Source of the DNA: DATEGZ01 sp035519535
GTDB lineage: Bacteria; Acidobacteriota; Vicinamibacteria; Vicinamibacterales; SCN-69-37
Direction of reading: 5' to 3'
Assembly: GCA_035519535.1 (NCBI GenBank)
Contig: DATIWF010000068.1
Coordinates: forward strand, 1 to 64,000
Length of the DNA stretch: 64,000 bases
Shown: positions 42,891 to 51,288 of the stretch, in pieces
Position numbering within the stretch: the first letter of the stretch is position 1
Layout: each line of letters opens with the position of its first letter
Position numbers and translations under genes: made by a program
The notes under the pieces: generated by a model
What the model was told of the DNA's origin: nothing
Databases searched by the model: none
What the model saw: only the letters and a program-made list of their open reading frames with translations

Positions 42891-43672
42891 CGCGGGTCGC
42901 ACCGATCGCGAGCCTGCTGCTGGCGCTCGCGGCGGCTTCACCGGTCCGGGGCCAGGACCTGCCGCGGCTCACCTCGCCGGTCAACGACTTCGCGCACGTC
43001 ATCGACCGCGACAGCGCGGAGGCGCTCGACCGTCACATCCGCGCCCTCCAAACCGCCAGCCACGACACCGTCGTCGTCGTCACGGTGAACTCGTTCGCGC
43101 CGTACGGGTCGATCGAGGACTACGCGGTGCACCTGTTCGAGCGCGCCGGTATCGGCCAGAAGGGCCAGGACAACGGCGTGCTCATCGTCCTCGCCGTGTC
43201 CGAGCGGCGCGTGCGCATCGAGGTCGGCTACGGCCTCGAGGAATTCATCACCGACGGTTTCTCCGGCGACACGATTCGACAGCAGATGCTGCCCGAGTTT
43301 CGCGCGGGGCGCTACGGCCCGGGGCTGCTCGCGGGCACGGACCGCGTCATTCAGCGAATCGCTGAAAAGCGCGGCGTCACGCTCCAGGACGTGCCCACGG
43401 TGACGTCGCGCGAGCGCGAGCCGTCGTTCCACATTCCGCCGATCGTGATCGTCATTCTGATCATCGTCATCCTGCAGATCATCCGCCGGAGCTCGGGCCC
43501 GCCGTTCGTGGGCCGGCGCCGCTGGGGCGGGCCGTGGAGCGGATGGTCGGGCGGTCTCGGCGGATTTGGCGGCGGCGGATTCGGCGGGGGCGGGTTCGGG
43601 GGCGGCGGAGGCGGGTTCGGAGGGTTTGGCGGCGGCAGCAGCGGCGGCGGGGGCGCGTCGGGCGGGTGGTAG
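42887..43672 (+). CDS. TPM-domain (YgcG-like) membrane protein
   Basis: A 261-residue exported protein: signal peptide (1-21), a TPM domain (about 25-150) with VNDFAHVIDRD, VVVVTVNSF, QDNGVLIVLAVSERRVRIEVGYG-type signatures and an IRQQMLPEFRAG motif, then a membrane segment (about 185-200) and a Gly-rich tail. Gene order with lemA downstream is the common TPM/LemA pairing. The GTG start overlaps the previous stop by 4 nt. Function: envelope, otherwise unknown. Confidence 0.9.
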   Translation: MTRVAPIASLLLALAAASPVRGQDLPRLTSPVNDFAHVIDRDSAEALDRHIRALQTASHDTVVVVTVNSFAPYGSIEDYAVHLFERAGIGQKGQDNGVLIVLAVSERRVRIEVGYGLEEFITDGFSGDTIRQQMLPEFRAGRYGPGLLAGTDRVIQRIAEKRGVTLQDVPTVTSREREPSFHIPPIVIVILIIVILQIIRRSSGPPFVGRRRWGGPWSGWSGGLGGFGGGGFGGGGFGGGGGGFGGFGGGSSGGGGASGGW

Positions 43673-43718
43673 CGCCGCGCGAGCCGCCGCAGTACAGTGA
43701 CTAGGCAGGAGCACGACG

Positions 43719-44300
43719 ATGACACAGCGGTGGACACAACGCGTCCTGGGGCTCGCGCTCATGACCGGCACGGTCTGGTTCGGCGCCGGCTGTTCCTACA
43801 ACAAGTTCACGGCGCAGGAAGAGGCCATCAAGGCGCAGTGGGGCCAGGTCGAGAATCAACTGCAGCGCCGCAACGATCTGATCCCGAACCTGGTGCAGAC
43901 CGTCAAGGGCTACGCGCAGCAGGAGCAGACGGTCTTCCAGGCGATCGCCGACGCGCGCGCGAAGATGGCGGGCGCGCAGACGCCGGCCGACAAGATCGCC
44001 GCGGCCAACGCCGAATCGAGCGCGCTCTCGCGCCTGCTCGTCGTCGTCGAGAACTATCCGCAGCTCAAGTCGGACGCCGAGTTCGCGCGGTTGATGGACG
44101 AGCTCGCGGGCACCGAGAATCGCCTTGCGCAGGAGCGCATGCGCTACAACGAGAAAGTCCAGGAGTACAACACGGCGCGCCGCCAGTTCCCGGCGAACGT
44201 GACGGCCAAGATGTTCGGCTTCAAGGAATATCCGTACTTCGAGGCGCCGGCCGACGCGAAGGCCGTCCCGAAGGTGGATTTCGGGCGCGGCCGGCAGTAG
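43719..44300 (+). CDS. lemA: LemA-family lipoprotein
   Basis: A 193-residue LemA protein. The N-terminal segment ends in a lipobox-like GAGCS (Cys25), followed by the helical LemA domain with WGQVENQLQRRNDLIPNLVQTVKGYA, where the NDLIPNLV motif is diagnostic, and EYNTARRQFPANVTAKMFGF near the end. It is a coiled-coil-rich membrane-attached protein of unknown role, often encoded with a TPM gene as here. Confidence 0.93.
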   Translation: MTQRWTQRVLGLALMTGTVWFGAGCSYNKFTAQEEAIKAQWGQVENQLQRRNDLIPNLVQTVKGYAQQEQTVFQAIADARAKMAGAQTPADKIAAANAESSALSRLLVVVENYPQLKSDAEFARLMDELAGTENRLAQERMRYNEKVQEYNTARRQFPANVTAKMFGFKEYPYFEAPADAKAVPKVDFGRGRQ

Positions 44301-44320
44301 GCGCGCGCCGCGCGCGGCCC

Positions 44321-44821
44321 ATGACGCTCAAGGACTGGCTGCTGCCGGAGTTCGATCACGAGATGGCGATCACACGTCGCCTGCTCGAGCGCGTGCCGGA
44401 CGCGGCGTTCGACTGGAAGCCGCACGACAAGGCCTTCGGCCTGGGCAGCCTGGCGACGCATATCGCCGTGCTGCCGCACTGGGGCCTGGCGATCCTCAAT
44501 CACGACAAGCACGACATGCCCGGGACCAACGGCCAGTCCACGCCGGCGCGCGCGACACGCGCGGACGTGCTCGACCTCTTCGATCGACACGTGGCGGAAG
44601 TGCGACGCGGGCTGGTCAACTGCAACGACGCCGACCTCGCCGCCCCATGGACGCTCACGCAGAGCGGGCGGGTCGTGATGTCGATGCCGCGCGCCTCGGC
44701 CTTTCGCAGCTTTCTCCTCAGCCACGTCATCCATCATCGCGGACAGCTGAGCATCTACCTCCGCATGCAGAACGTGCCGCTCCCGCCGATTTACGGCCCC
44801 TCGGCCGACGAGACGATGTGA
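44321..44821 (+). CDS. DinB-family protein
   Basis: A 166-residue four-helix DinB fold. Possible metal ligands are in EFDHEMAITRRLLERVP (His), LATHIAVLPHW (His) and HVIHHRGQLSIYLR (His-His near the C-terminus), which is the usual triad pattern. Many DinB proteins are metal-dependent thiol transferases or damage-inducible proteins of unknown role. The stop overlaps the next gene's GTG as GTGA. Confidence 0.9.
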   Translation: MTLKDWLLPEFDHEMAITRRLLERVPDAAFDWKPHDKAFGLGSLATHIAVLPHWGLAILNHDKHDMPGTNGQSTPARATRADVLDLFDRHVAEVRRGLVNCNDADLAAPWTLTQSGRVVMSMPRASAFRSFLLSHVIHHRGQLSIYLRMQNVPLPPIYGPSADETM

Positions 44822-46290
44822 AGGGCTGGATTGCGCTGGCGGCGTCGGCCGTCGTCTTCGGCCTCGTCGCCACGGCCAACTCGGGCGGGTATCGCTTCGG
44901 CATTTCCGATCAGGCGTACTACGAGCCGGCGGTCGCGAAGCTGGTCGACCCGACGCTGTTCCCGCGCGACACGGCGCTGCTCGACGTGCAGTCGAAGTTC
45001 CTCGGATCGGTCCATCTGCTCGCCGGCATCGCGCGCGCGACGGGCGCGGACCTGCCGGCGGTCTTCGGGGTGACGTACGTCGTGACGACCGCGGGCCTGT
45101 TCGCCGCCTCGCTGGTGCTCGCGCGGCGGCTCGGACTGTCCTGGTGGGCGGCGGCGGGTTTCCTGGTCCTGCTGACGCTCCGTCATCGGATTGCCAAGAC
45201 CGGCGCCAATTCCCTCGAGGGCTACATGCACCCGCGCATGATCGCGTTCGTGTGCGGTGTCGCCGCGTGTGCCGTGTGTCTGCGCGGCCGGGTGGCCTGG
45301 GCGGCCGGCTGGACGGCGCTCGCTGGAGTCATGCATCCCACGACCGCCCTGTGGTTTGCGATCGTCGTGTCGGCGGCGACGTTCGTCGCACGGCCGGCCT
45401 GGCGGCGTCCGATCATCCTGACGCTGGCGGTCGGCCTCGCCGGCGGGATCTGGCTGCTCGTGACGGGGCCGCTGGCCGGACGCGCGCGCATCATGGACGC
45501 CGACTGGCTCGGCGTCCTCGCCGACAAGGACTACCTCTTCCCCACCGGGTGGCCCGCTTACGCGTGGCTGCTCAATCTCGCGTACCCGGCGGTGATTGGG
45601 CTCATCTACCGGCAGCGGCGGCGCGACGGCGCGCTCGTCGCCGGCGAGGACGCGCTCGTCGCCGGCGTGCTCGCGCTCGTCGCCGTGTTTCTCGCATCCG
45701 TGCCCCTGACGATGGCGCGGCTCGCGCTGGCCGTGCAGCTGCAGATCAACCGCGTGTTCTGGCTGGCGGATTTCTTCGCGATCGCGTACGTCGCGTGGTG
45801 GCTGATCGACCGGCGACCGAGCCCGCGCGTGCGCGCGGCGATCGTCGCCGCCCTGGCCGTGGCCGCGTCGGCGCGCGGCGCGTACGTGCTGCGCGTCGAA
45901 GCCGACCGGCAGCTCGTGCAGATCGATCTGCCCGCCACGACGTGGGTGCAGGCCCTCGCGTGGCTCCGGACGCAGCCGGCCGCGTGGCAGGTGCTGGCCG
46001 ACCCCGGCCACGCGTGGAAGTACGGCCTCAGCGTGCGCGTCGGGGCCCACCGCGACACGTGGCTCGAGCTGGGCAAGGATGCGTCGATGGCGATGTACGA
46101 TCGCGACGTGGCGATGCGGGTGCGCGAGCGCGCCGCGGCGCTCGGCGACTTCGCGGGCATGGATGCCGCCGCGCTGCGCGCGCTGGCCGCGCGCGCCCAT
46201 CTCGACGTGCTCGTCGACCAGCGCACCCGGCCGCTGGATCTGCCGGTGCTGTACCGCAACGCCGACTTCGTCGTCTACGACCTCCGATGA
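44818..46290 (+). CDS. Polytopic membrane protein, function unknown
   Basis: A 490-residue protein with about 9-10 membrane helices in the first 400 residues and a soluble C-terminal domain of about 100 residues. Its layout (charged loop with YYEPAVAKLVDPTLFPRD after the first helix) recalls GT-C glycosyltransferase-like membrane proteins, but no catalytic Asp pair can be assigned with confidence. The GTG overlaps the DinB stop, and its own stop overlaps the hydrolase start (ATGA), so the three are co-translated. Confidence 0.72.
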   Translation: MKGWIALAASAVVFGLVATANSGGYRFGISDQAYYEPAVAKLVDPTLFPRDTALLDVQSKFLGSVHLLAGIARATGADLPAVFGVTYVVTTAGLFAASLVLARRLGLSWWAAAGFLVLLTLRHRIAKTGANSLEGYMHPRMIAFVCGVAACAVCLRGRVAWAAGWTALAGVMHPTTALWFAIVVSAATFVARPAWRRPIILTLAVGLAGGIWLLVTGPLAGRARIMDADWLGVLADKDYLFPTGWPAYAWLLNLAYPAVIGLIYRQRRRDGALVAGEDALVAGVLALVAVFLASVPLTMARLALAVQLQINRVFWLADFFAIAYVAWWLIDRRPSPRVRAAIVAALAVAASARGAYVLRVEADRQLVQIDLPATTWVQALAWLRTQPAAWQVLADPGHAWKYGLSVRVGAHRDTWLELGKDASMAMYDRDVAMRVRERAAALGDFAGMDAAALRALAARAHLDVLVDQRTRPLDLPVLYRNADFVVYDLR

Positions 46291-47297
46291 CGGCCACCGC
46301 CCTGCCGCGCGTCACCGCGGCGCCCTTCGTGCCTCGCCGCTGGCTCGCGAGCGGCCACGCGATGACGATTTTCGCGTGGGCGCGCGCGCGCCGGTTTCCC
46401 GCGCTGCCGGCGGCCGACGCGCGGCTGATTCGCGTCACGCTGGACACGCAGGTGCTCGCGCACTGCTACTGGCAGCTCGACCGGACCAGCGCGCCGACGC
46501 TCCTCGCACTCCACGGCCTCGAGGGATCGAGCGAGGCCCACTACATGCGCGGGCTCGCCGACAAGGCGTGGCGCCGCGGCTGGAACGCCGTGCTGCTCAA
46601 CCAGCGAAACTGCGGCGGCACCGAGCACCTCACGCCCGGCCTCTACCACTCGGGCCTCACGGACGATCCGCGGACGGTCATGCGCAGTCTCATGGCGAGC
46701 GACCGCCTGCGCGCGTTCGGCGTCGTCGGCTACTCGCTCGGCGGCAATCTCACGATGAAGCTGGCGGGGGAACTGGCCGACCATCGGGATCTGCCGGTCC
46801 GGGCCGTCGCGGCGATCAGTCCGACGATCGATCTCGACCGCTGCGTCCGCGCGATCGAACGGCGCGTGAACATCCCGTACGAGTGGAACTTCGTCCGGCA
46901 TCTCAAGGCGCGCATGCGGCGGAAGGTCGCGCGCTGGCCGGGGTCGTTCGACCTGCGGCCGCTCGGACGGATCTGGACGATCCGCATGTTCGACGAGATC
47001 TACACGGCTCCCTATCACGGGTTTGCCGGCGCCACCGACTACTACCACCGCGCGAGCGCCATGCGCGTAATCGACCGCATCCGCGTTCCTGCGCTCGTGA
47101 TCTCCGCGGTCGACGATCCCTTCGTCCCGCCGGCGCAGTTCGACGCGCCGGAAGTCGCCGGCAACCCGTTCATCACGCGCTGCATCGAGCGGCACGGCGG
47201 ACACTGCGGGTTCGTGACGGACCCGGGCGACGGCGACGACGGCTACTGGGCGGAGACGCGGGCGATCGAGTTTCTTACCGCGGCGGTGCGGGCGTGA
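46287..47297 (+). CDS. YheT/ABHD1-type alpha/beta hydrolase
   Basis: A 336-residue hydrolase. The nucleophile is Ser150 (VVGYSLGGNL), the acid is in SAVDDPFVPP and the His in ERHGGHCGFV, as in YheT and eukaryotic ABHD1-3 (esterase/lipase-like). LALHGLEGSSEAHYMRGLA is the oxyanion region. The start overlaps the preceding stop. The 3' end overlaps the convergent DUF72 gene by 23 nt. Confidence 0.93.
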   Translation: MTATALPRVTAAPFVPRRWLASGHAMTIFAWARARRFPALPAADARLIRVTLDTQVLAHCYWQLDRTSAPTLLALHGLEGSSEAHYMRGLADKAWRRGWNAVLLNQRNCGGTEHLTPGLYHSGLTDDPRTVMRSLMASDRLRAFGVVGYSLGGNLTMKLAGELADHRDLPVRAVAAISPTIDLDRCVRAIERRVNIPYEWNFVRHLKARMRRKVARWPGSFDLRPLGRIWTIRMFDEIYTAPYHGFAGATDYYHRASAMRVIDRIRVPALVISAVDDPFVPPAQFDAPEVAGNPFITRCIERHGGHCGFVTDPGDGDDGYWAETRAIEFLTAAVRA

Positions 47298-48006
47298 GGC
47301 CGCGCGGCGCGAGGCGGTCGACGAACGCGCGGGCGAACTCGGGGCCCTTCCCTTCCTCTTCGTGCTTGAAGTAGACGAACGCGTCCTCCCACGCCGCGGC
47401 CTGGGATGCGACGTAGTCCGCCCAGCGGTCGAGATCGGCCGGCGTGTAGCCCTCGTCCCGCAGCCGCAGGTAGCCGTGGGTCGCCGTCGCACGCAGCGGC
47501 GTCGTCTTGTCGCCGAAGTCGGCGATGCAGAGCGCGGCGCGGTGCGCCGACAACAGGCCGAAGACGTCCTCGCTGTGCCACGACTCGTGCCGGAACTCGA
47601 ACGCCGCGCGCAGGTCGGCGGGCAGCAGCTTCACAAACGCCTCGAGCCGGCTGAGGTCGCACTTGAAGGTCGGCGGCAGCTGGAACAGCAGCAGGCCGAG
47701 ATGCGGGCCGAGCACCCGTGCACTCTCGCAGAAGGACGCCAGCGATCGGCCCGCGTCCTTGAGCCGCTGCTCGTGGGTGATCCGGCGCGGCGCCTTCAGC
47801 GTGTACAAGAATCCCTCGGGCGCCTGCTCCCTCCACCCCGTCGTCAGCTTCGTCGTCGGCATCCGGTAGAAGGTGTAGTTGATCTCGACCGTGCGGAATC
47901 GCGCCGAGTAGTAGGCGAACATCTCCTTGGCGGGGAGGTCCTGGGGATAGAACGTGCCTCGCCACTCAGGATAGTTGTAGCCGGAGGTGCCGACGTGGAC
48001 GCGCAT
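47275..48006 (-). CDS. DUF72 protein
   Basis: A 243-residue TIM-barrel protein of the DUF72 family: the N-terminal GTSGYNYPEWRGTFYP, YYSARFRTVEINYTFYR and later FEFRHESWHSEDV signatures are all present. No enzymatic reaction is established. The start at 48006 (MRVHVGTSGYNY) agrees with the family; the frame upstream is the nested palindrome, whose end lies 5 nt away. Confidence 0.95.
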   Translation of the reverse strand: MRVHVGTSGYNYPEWRGTFYPQDLPAKEMFAYYSARFRTVEINYTFYRMPTTKLTTGWREQAPEGFLYTLKAPRRITHEQRLKDAGRSLASFCESARVLGPHLGLLLFQLPPTFKCDLSRLEAFVKLLPADLRAAFEFRHESWHSEDVFGLLSAHRAALCIADFGDKTTPLRATATHGYLRLRDEGYTPADLDRWADYVASQAAAWEDAFVYFKHEEEGKGPEFARAFVDRLAPRGLTPAPPR

Positions 48007-48011
48007 GGCCG

Positions 48012-48134
48012 TAGGGGGACGGGGCTTTTTCCCACAGAATAGGCCAGATCGGGGACGGAGCTGCAAGGGGCGTCTGCCCGAGCAGCTCCGTCCCCCGCCA
48101 GGCCTATTCTGTGGAAAAAAGCCCCGTCCCCCTA
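48012..48134. repeat. Nested palindromic element D (34-bp outer and 14-bp inner stems)
   Basis: Outer arms 48012-48045 and 48101-48134 match at 33 of 34 positions. Inside, 48051-48064 and 48082-48095 (GGGGACGGAGCTGC and its complement) match perfectly, and a 4-bp GGGC/GCCC closes the tip. The right end includes the stop codon of the ABC permease (48132-48134), and the left end begins 5 nt before the DUF72 start. It can form a long cruciform or transcript hairpin. It is not a gene. Confidence 0.8.
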
Positions 48135-49250
48135 CTCGCGCTTGTGTGATCTGAACGCCGCCAGCGTCAGTACGGTCGCGCCCCACGCGACGAGCGCCGC
48201 GAACTGCGGCCAGAGCACGCGAAACGTCACGCCCTTGAGGAAGATGCCCCGCACGATCACCAGGAAGTACCGCAGCGGGATCAGCGTCGTCACCCACTGG
48301 ATCACCCGCGGCATGTTCTCGATCGGGAAGATGAAGCCGGAGAGGTACACCATCGGCACCAGAAAGAAGAACGTGGACGTCATCATCGCCTGCTGCTGCG
48401 TGGACGAAATCGTCGACACGAACAATCCAAGCCCGAGGGTGCAGATCAAGTACACGAAACTGCCGGCCAACAACAGGGCCACGCTCCCGCGCAGCGGCAC
48501 CGCGAACCAGTACACCGCGACGGCCAGCACCAGGAACACGTCGATCGCGCCGATCAGCGCGTACGGCAGCAGCTTGCCGAGGATCAGCTCCCACCGCCCG
48601 AGCGGCGTGACGTTGAGCTGCTCGAGCGTCCCCAGCTCGCGCTCCCGCACGATCGCCATCGACGACAGGTTCGCCGTGATCACGAGCAGCAACAGCGCCA
48701 GCACGCCGGGCAGCATGAAGAAGCGGCTTTCGAGCTCCGGGTTGAACCACACGCGGAGCCGGCCGTCGATCGCGCTGGCCGGCGCGCCTCGCGCGGCGAG
48801 CCACGTCAGATTGAACTGGCTCACCAGCCCGGAGGCGTAGGCCATCGCCACACCCGAGGAGTTCGAGTCCGTGCCGTCGGCCAGCACCTGAATCACGCGA
48901 TCGCTGGCCGGTCCGTGCCCGTCCATCGCGGCCGCGAGGCCGTGCGGAATCACGATCGCCAGCCACGCCCGCCCACGCGCGAGGTCGTCGTCCACGTCAC
49001 GCGGATCGAGCTCCTCCTTCACGATCGAGAAGTTGGGCGACGCCGCGAACCGCTCGATCAGCTCCCGGCTCAACGGCGATCGATCGCCGTCGACGACGAC
49101 GATCGGCACGTGCTTGACGTCGGTCGTCGCGGCATAGCCGAGCATCGCCATCTGCAGGATCGGCGCGATCAGCACGAGGCCGAACAGGCGCGGCGTCTGC
49201 CGGAGCTCCAGGAACTCTTTCACGACGAGCGTCCGAATCCGCTGCTTCAT
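48132..49250 (-). CDS. ABC-2 transporter permease (YbhR-like)
   Basis: A 372-residue inner-membrane permease of a drug/polymer efflux transporter: one N-terminal helix (LFGLVLIAPILQMAMLG), a large periplasmic loop (about 45-170), then five helices to the C-terminus, with ERELGTLEQLNVTPLGRWE and the final LIPLRYFLVIVRGIFLKG typical of YbhR/YbhS. Last gene of the efflux operon; its start overlaps the previous stop by 4 nt and its own stop is part of palindrome D. Confidence 0.92.
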   Translation of the reverse strand: MKQRIRTLVVKEFLELRQTPRLFGLVLIAPILQMAMLGYAATTDVKHVPIVVVDGDRSPLSRELIERFAASPNFSIVKEELDPRDVDDDLARGRAWLAIVIPHGLAAAMDGHGPASDRVIQVLADGTDSNSSGVAMAYASGLVSQFNLTWLAARGAPASAIDGRLRVWFNPELESRFFMLPGVLALLLLVITANLSSMAIVRERELGTLEQLNVTPLGRWELILGKLLPYALIGAIDVFLVLAVAVYWFAVPLRGSVALLLAGSFVYLICTLGLGLFVSTISSTQQQAMMTSTFFFLVPMVYLSGFIFPIENMPRVIQWVTTLIPLRYFLVIVRGIFLKGVTFRVLWPQFAALVAWGATVLTLAAFRSHKRE

Positions 49251-50344
49251 CGCCGGGCCAGCCTCGCTGCCGACAGGCCCAGCGTGACGACCGCGTAGAT
49301 GGCGAGCGCCAGGAGCGGCTGCCAGAGCGAGGCCAGGCCGAGTCCCTTGAGCACGACGCCGCGCAGCGCCACCAGAAAGTACCGCGCCGGCACGACCGTC
49401 GTGATGTACTGGAGGAAGACCGGCATGCTCGAGATCGGGAAGATGAAGCCCGAGAGCATGAACGTCGGCAGGAACGCGATGAGCATCGCCGCCTGCAGCG
49501 CGACCTGCTGCGTGTCGGCGGCGGTCGAGACGAGAATGCCGGTGCCCAGGGCGCCCACGAGAAACACCGCCAGCACGATCGACAGGTCGATCCAGCTCCC
49601 GCGCACGGGCAGGTCGAAGAGAATCATCGACGCGATGATGACGAGCGTGCCGGACACCTGCGAGAGCAGCAGGTACGGCATCGTCTTGCCGATCACGAAC
49701 GCCGGCGTCGAGATCGGCGCCATGCGCACCTGCTCCATCGTGCCGTTCTCTTTTTCGCGCACGATCGACAGCGCCGTCGAGACGACCGCCGTGATCATCG
49801 AGATGTACGCGATGAGCCCCGGGACGAGGAACAGCGTGCTCCGAAGCTCGGGGTTGTACCAGACCCGCGGCTGGACCCCCAGAATCGCGATCCGGCCGCC
49901 GGCGCCGAACTCCGCCGCGGCTTCGAGGAGCACCGCGTCGGCGTAGCCCAGCACCGTCGTCGCCGTCGTGGCGTCGTCACCGTTCAGGATGACCTGAACC
50001 GTCGCCGTCTCGCGCCCGCGGATGCGCCGCGCGAAGTCTTCGGGAATGACGAGCACGGCGCGGACGCGTCCGTGGTCGATCAAGTCGTTGATGTCCGCGT
50101 CGGAGCGCACGCGCGCGACCTCGTCGAAGTAGGTCGACCGCACGAAGCTCGCGACGAGCTCGCGGCTTTCGGCCGACTGGTCGCGGTCCTCGACGGCCAG
50201 CGCGACGTGGCGAATGTCGAAGTTGAGCGCGTAGCCGTAGAGAAACAGGAAGAACGCCGGCAGGAACAGCAGCACGAGCGAGGTCCGGCGGTCGCGGACG
50301 ATCTGCCGCATCTCCTTGACGGCGACCGCCCACGCCCGGCTCAT
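49247..50344 (-). CDS. ABC-2 transporter permease (YbhS-like)
   Basis: A 365-residue permease of the same layout as the following gene, with ENGTMEQVRMAPISTPAFV in the cytoplasmic loop, FSGFIFPIS-like helix, and TTVVPARYFLVALRGVVLKG at the end. The two permeases probably form the membrane heterodimer. The start at 50344 (MSRAWAVAVKEMRQIV) overlaps the ATPase stop by 4 nt. Confidence 0.92.
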   Translation of the reverse strand: MSRAWAVAVKEMRQIVRDRRTSLVLLFLPAFFLFLYGYALNFDIRHVALAVEDRDQSAESRELVASFVRSTYFDEVARVRSDADINDLIDHGRVRAVLVIPEDFARRIRGRETATVQVILNGDDATTATTVLGYADAVLLEAAAEFGAGGRIAILGVQPRVWYNPELRSTLFLVPGLIAYISMITAVVSTALSIVREKENGTMEQVRMAPISTPAFVIGKTMPYLLLSQVSGTLVIIASMILFDLPVRGSWIDLSIVLAVFLVGALGTGILVSTAADTQQVALQAAMLIAFLPTFMLSGFIFPISSMPVFLQYITTVVPARYFLVALRGVVLKGLGLASLWQPLLALAIYAVVTLGLSAARLARR

Positions 50345-51288
50345 GCGCCCCGCTCCGCCTCGAGCCGGTCGACGACGTCGAGGAACACGTCCTCGAGCGA
50401 CGGCATGACCGGACTGATGCCCGTGACGGTGAGGCCCGCCGCCGTGATCGCGCGCGTGAGATCCGCGGCCGAGGTCGCGCGATCGCGCAGGACCGCGTGC
50501 ACGGCGGTGCCGAACAGGCTCGTCTTCTCGACGCTCGCCAGCGCGTCGAGCGTCGTCATCGCGGCGACCGGATCGCTCGCGCGAATCTCGTAGATCGGCC
50601 GGTCGTCGAAGCGCGCTTTGAGGGCGGACGTCGTCCCGATCGCGGCCAGCCGCCCCGCGTGGATGATCGCGACGCGGTCGCACCGCTCGGCCTCGTCCAG
50701 GTAGTGCGTCGTGACGAGCACCGTCGTACCGCCGTGCGACAGGTCGTCGATGAGCCGCCAGAAATCGCGGCGTGACACCGGGTCGACGCCGCCGGTCGGC
50801 TCGTCGAGGAAGATAATGGGCGGCTCGTGCAGGAGCGCGCAGCCGAGCGCCAGGCGCTGCCGCCAGCCGCCCGACAGGTTGCGCGCGAGCTCGTGCTCGC
50901 GGCCGCTCAAGCCGGCCATCTCGATCGCGAACGCGCGCCGCGCCTCCAGCCGCGCGCGGTCCAGGCCGTACAGCCCGCCGTAGAACCGGATGTTCTGATC
51001 GACCGTCAGCAGCTCGTAGAGGGAGAACCGCTGCGACATGTACCCGATCTGGCGCTTGACTCCCTCAGGATCGCGTCCGACGTCCCGGCCCGCGATCTCC
51101 GCCCGGCCGTCGGTGGGCTTGAGCAGCCCGCACAGCATCCGGATCGTGGTCGACTTGCCCGCGCCGTTCGCACCGAGGAACCCGAAGACCTCGCCCCGCC
51201 GCACGTCGAACGACAGGTCGCGCACGGCGAAGAAGTCGCCGAACTTGCGCGACAGATGCTCGACCCGGATGACGGCGTCCCCGCTCAC
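50341..51288 (-). CDS. ABC transporter ATPase 2 of the efflux operon
   Basis: A 315-residue ATPase: Walker A GANGAGKST near 42, signature LSGGWRQRLALG, Walker B IIFLDEPTGGVD and switch His (TTHYLDEAERC). A C-terminal domain of about 90 residues ends with ISPVMPSLEDVFLDVVD, as in YbhF. In E. coli YbhF carries two ATPase halves in one chain; here they are separate genes, and this one equals the second half. The GTG at 51288 overlaps the TolC stop. Confidence 0.93.
   Translation of the reverse strand: MSGDAVIRVEHLSRKFGDFFAVRDLSFDVRRGEVFGFLGANGAGKSTTIRMLCGLLKPTDGRAEIAGRDVGRDPEGVKRQIGYMSQRFSLYELLTVDQNIRFYGGLYGLDRARLEARRAFAIEMAGLSGREHELARNLSGGWRQRLALGCALLHEPPIIFLDEPTGGVDPVSRRDFWRLIDDLSHGGTTVLVTTHYLDEAERCDRVAIIHAGRLAAIGTTSALKARFDDRPIYEIRASDPVAAMTTLDALASVEKTSLFGTAVHAVLRDRATSAADLTRAITAAGLTVTGISPVMPSLEDVFLDVVDRLEAERGA

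Noticed and set aside
48012..48134. Non-coding RNA gene
   Set aside because: The pairing is a single long palindrome with both ends in neighbouring genes; no promoter was seen, so an intergenic repeat is a better description.
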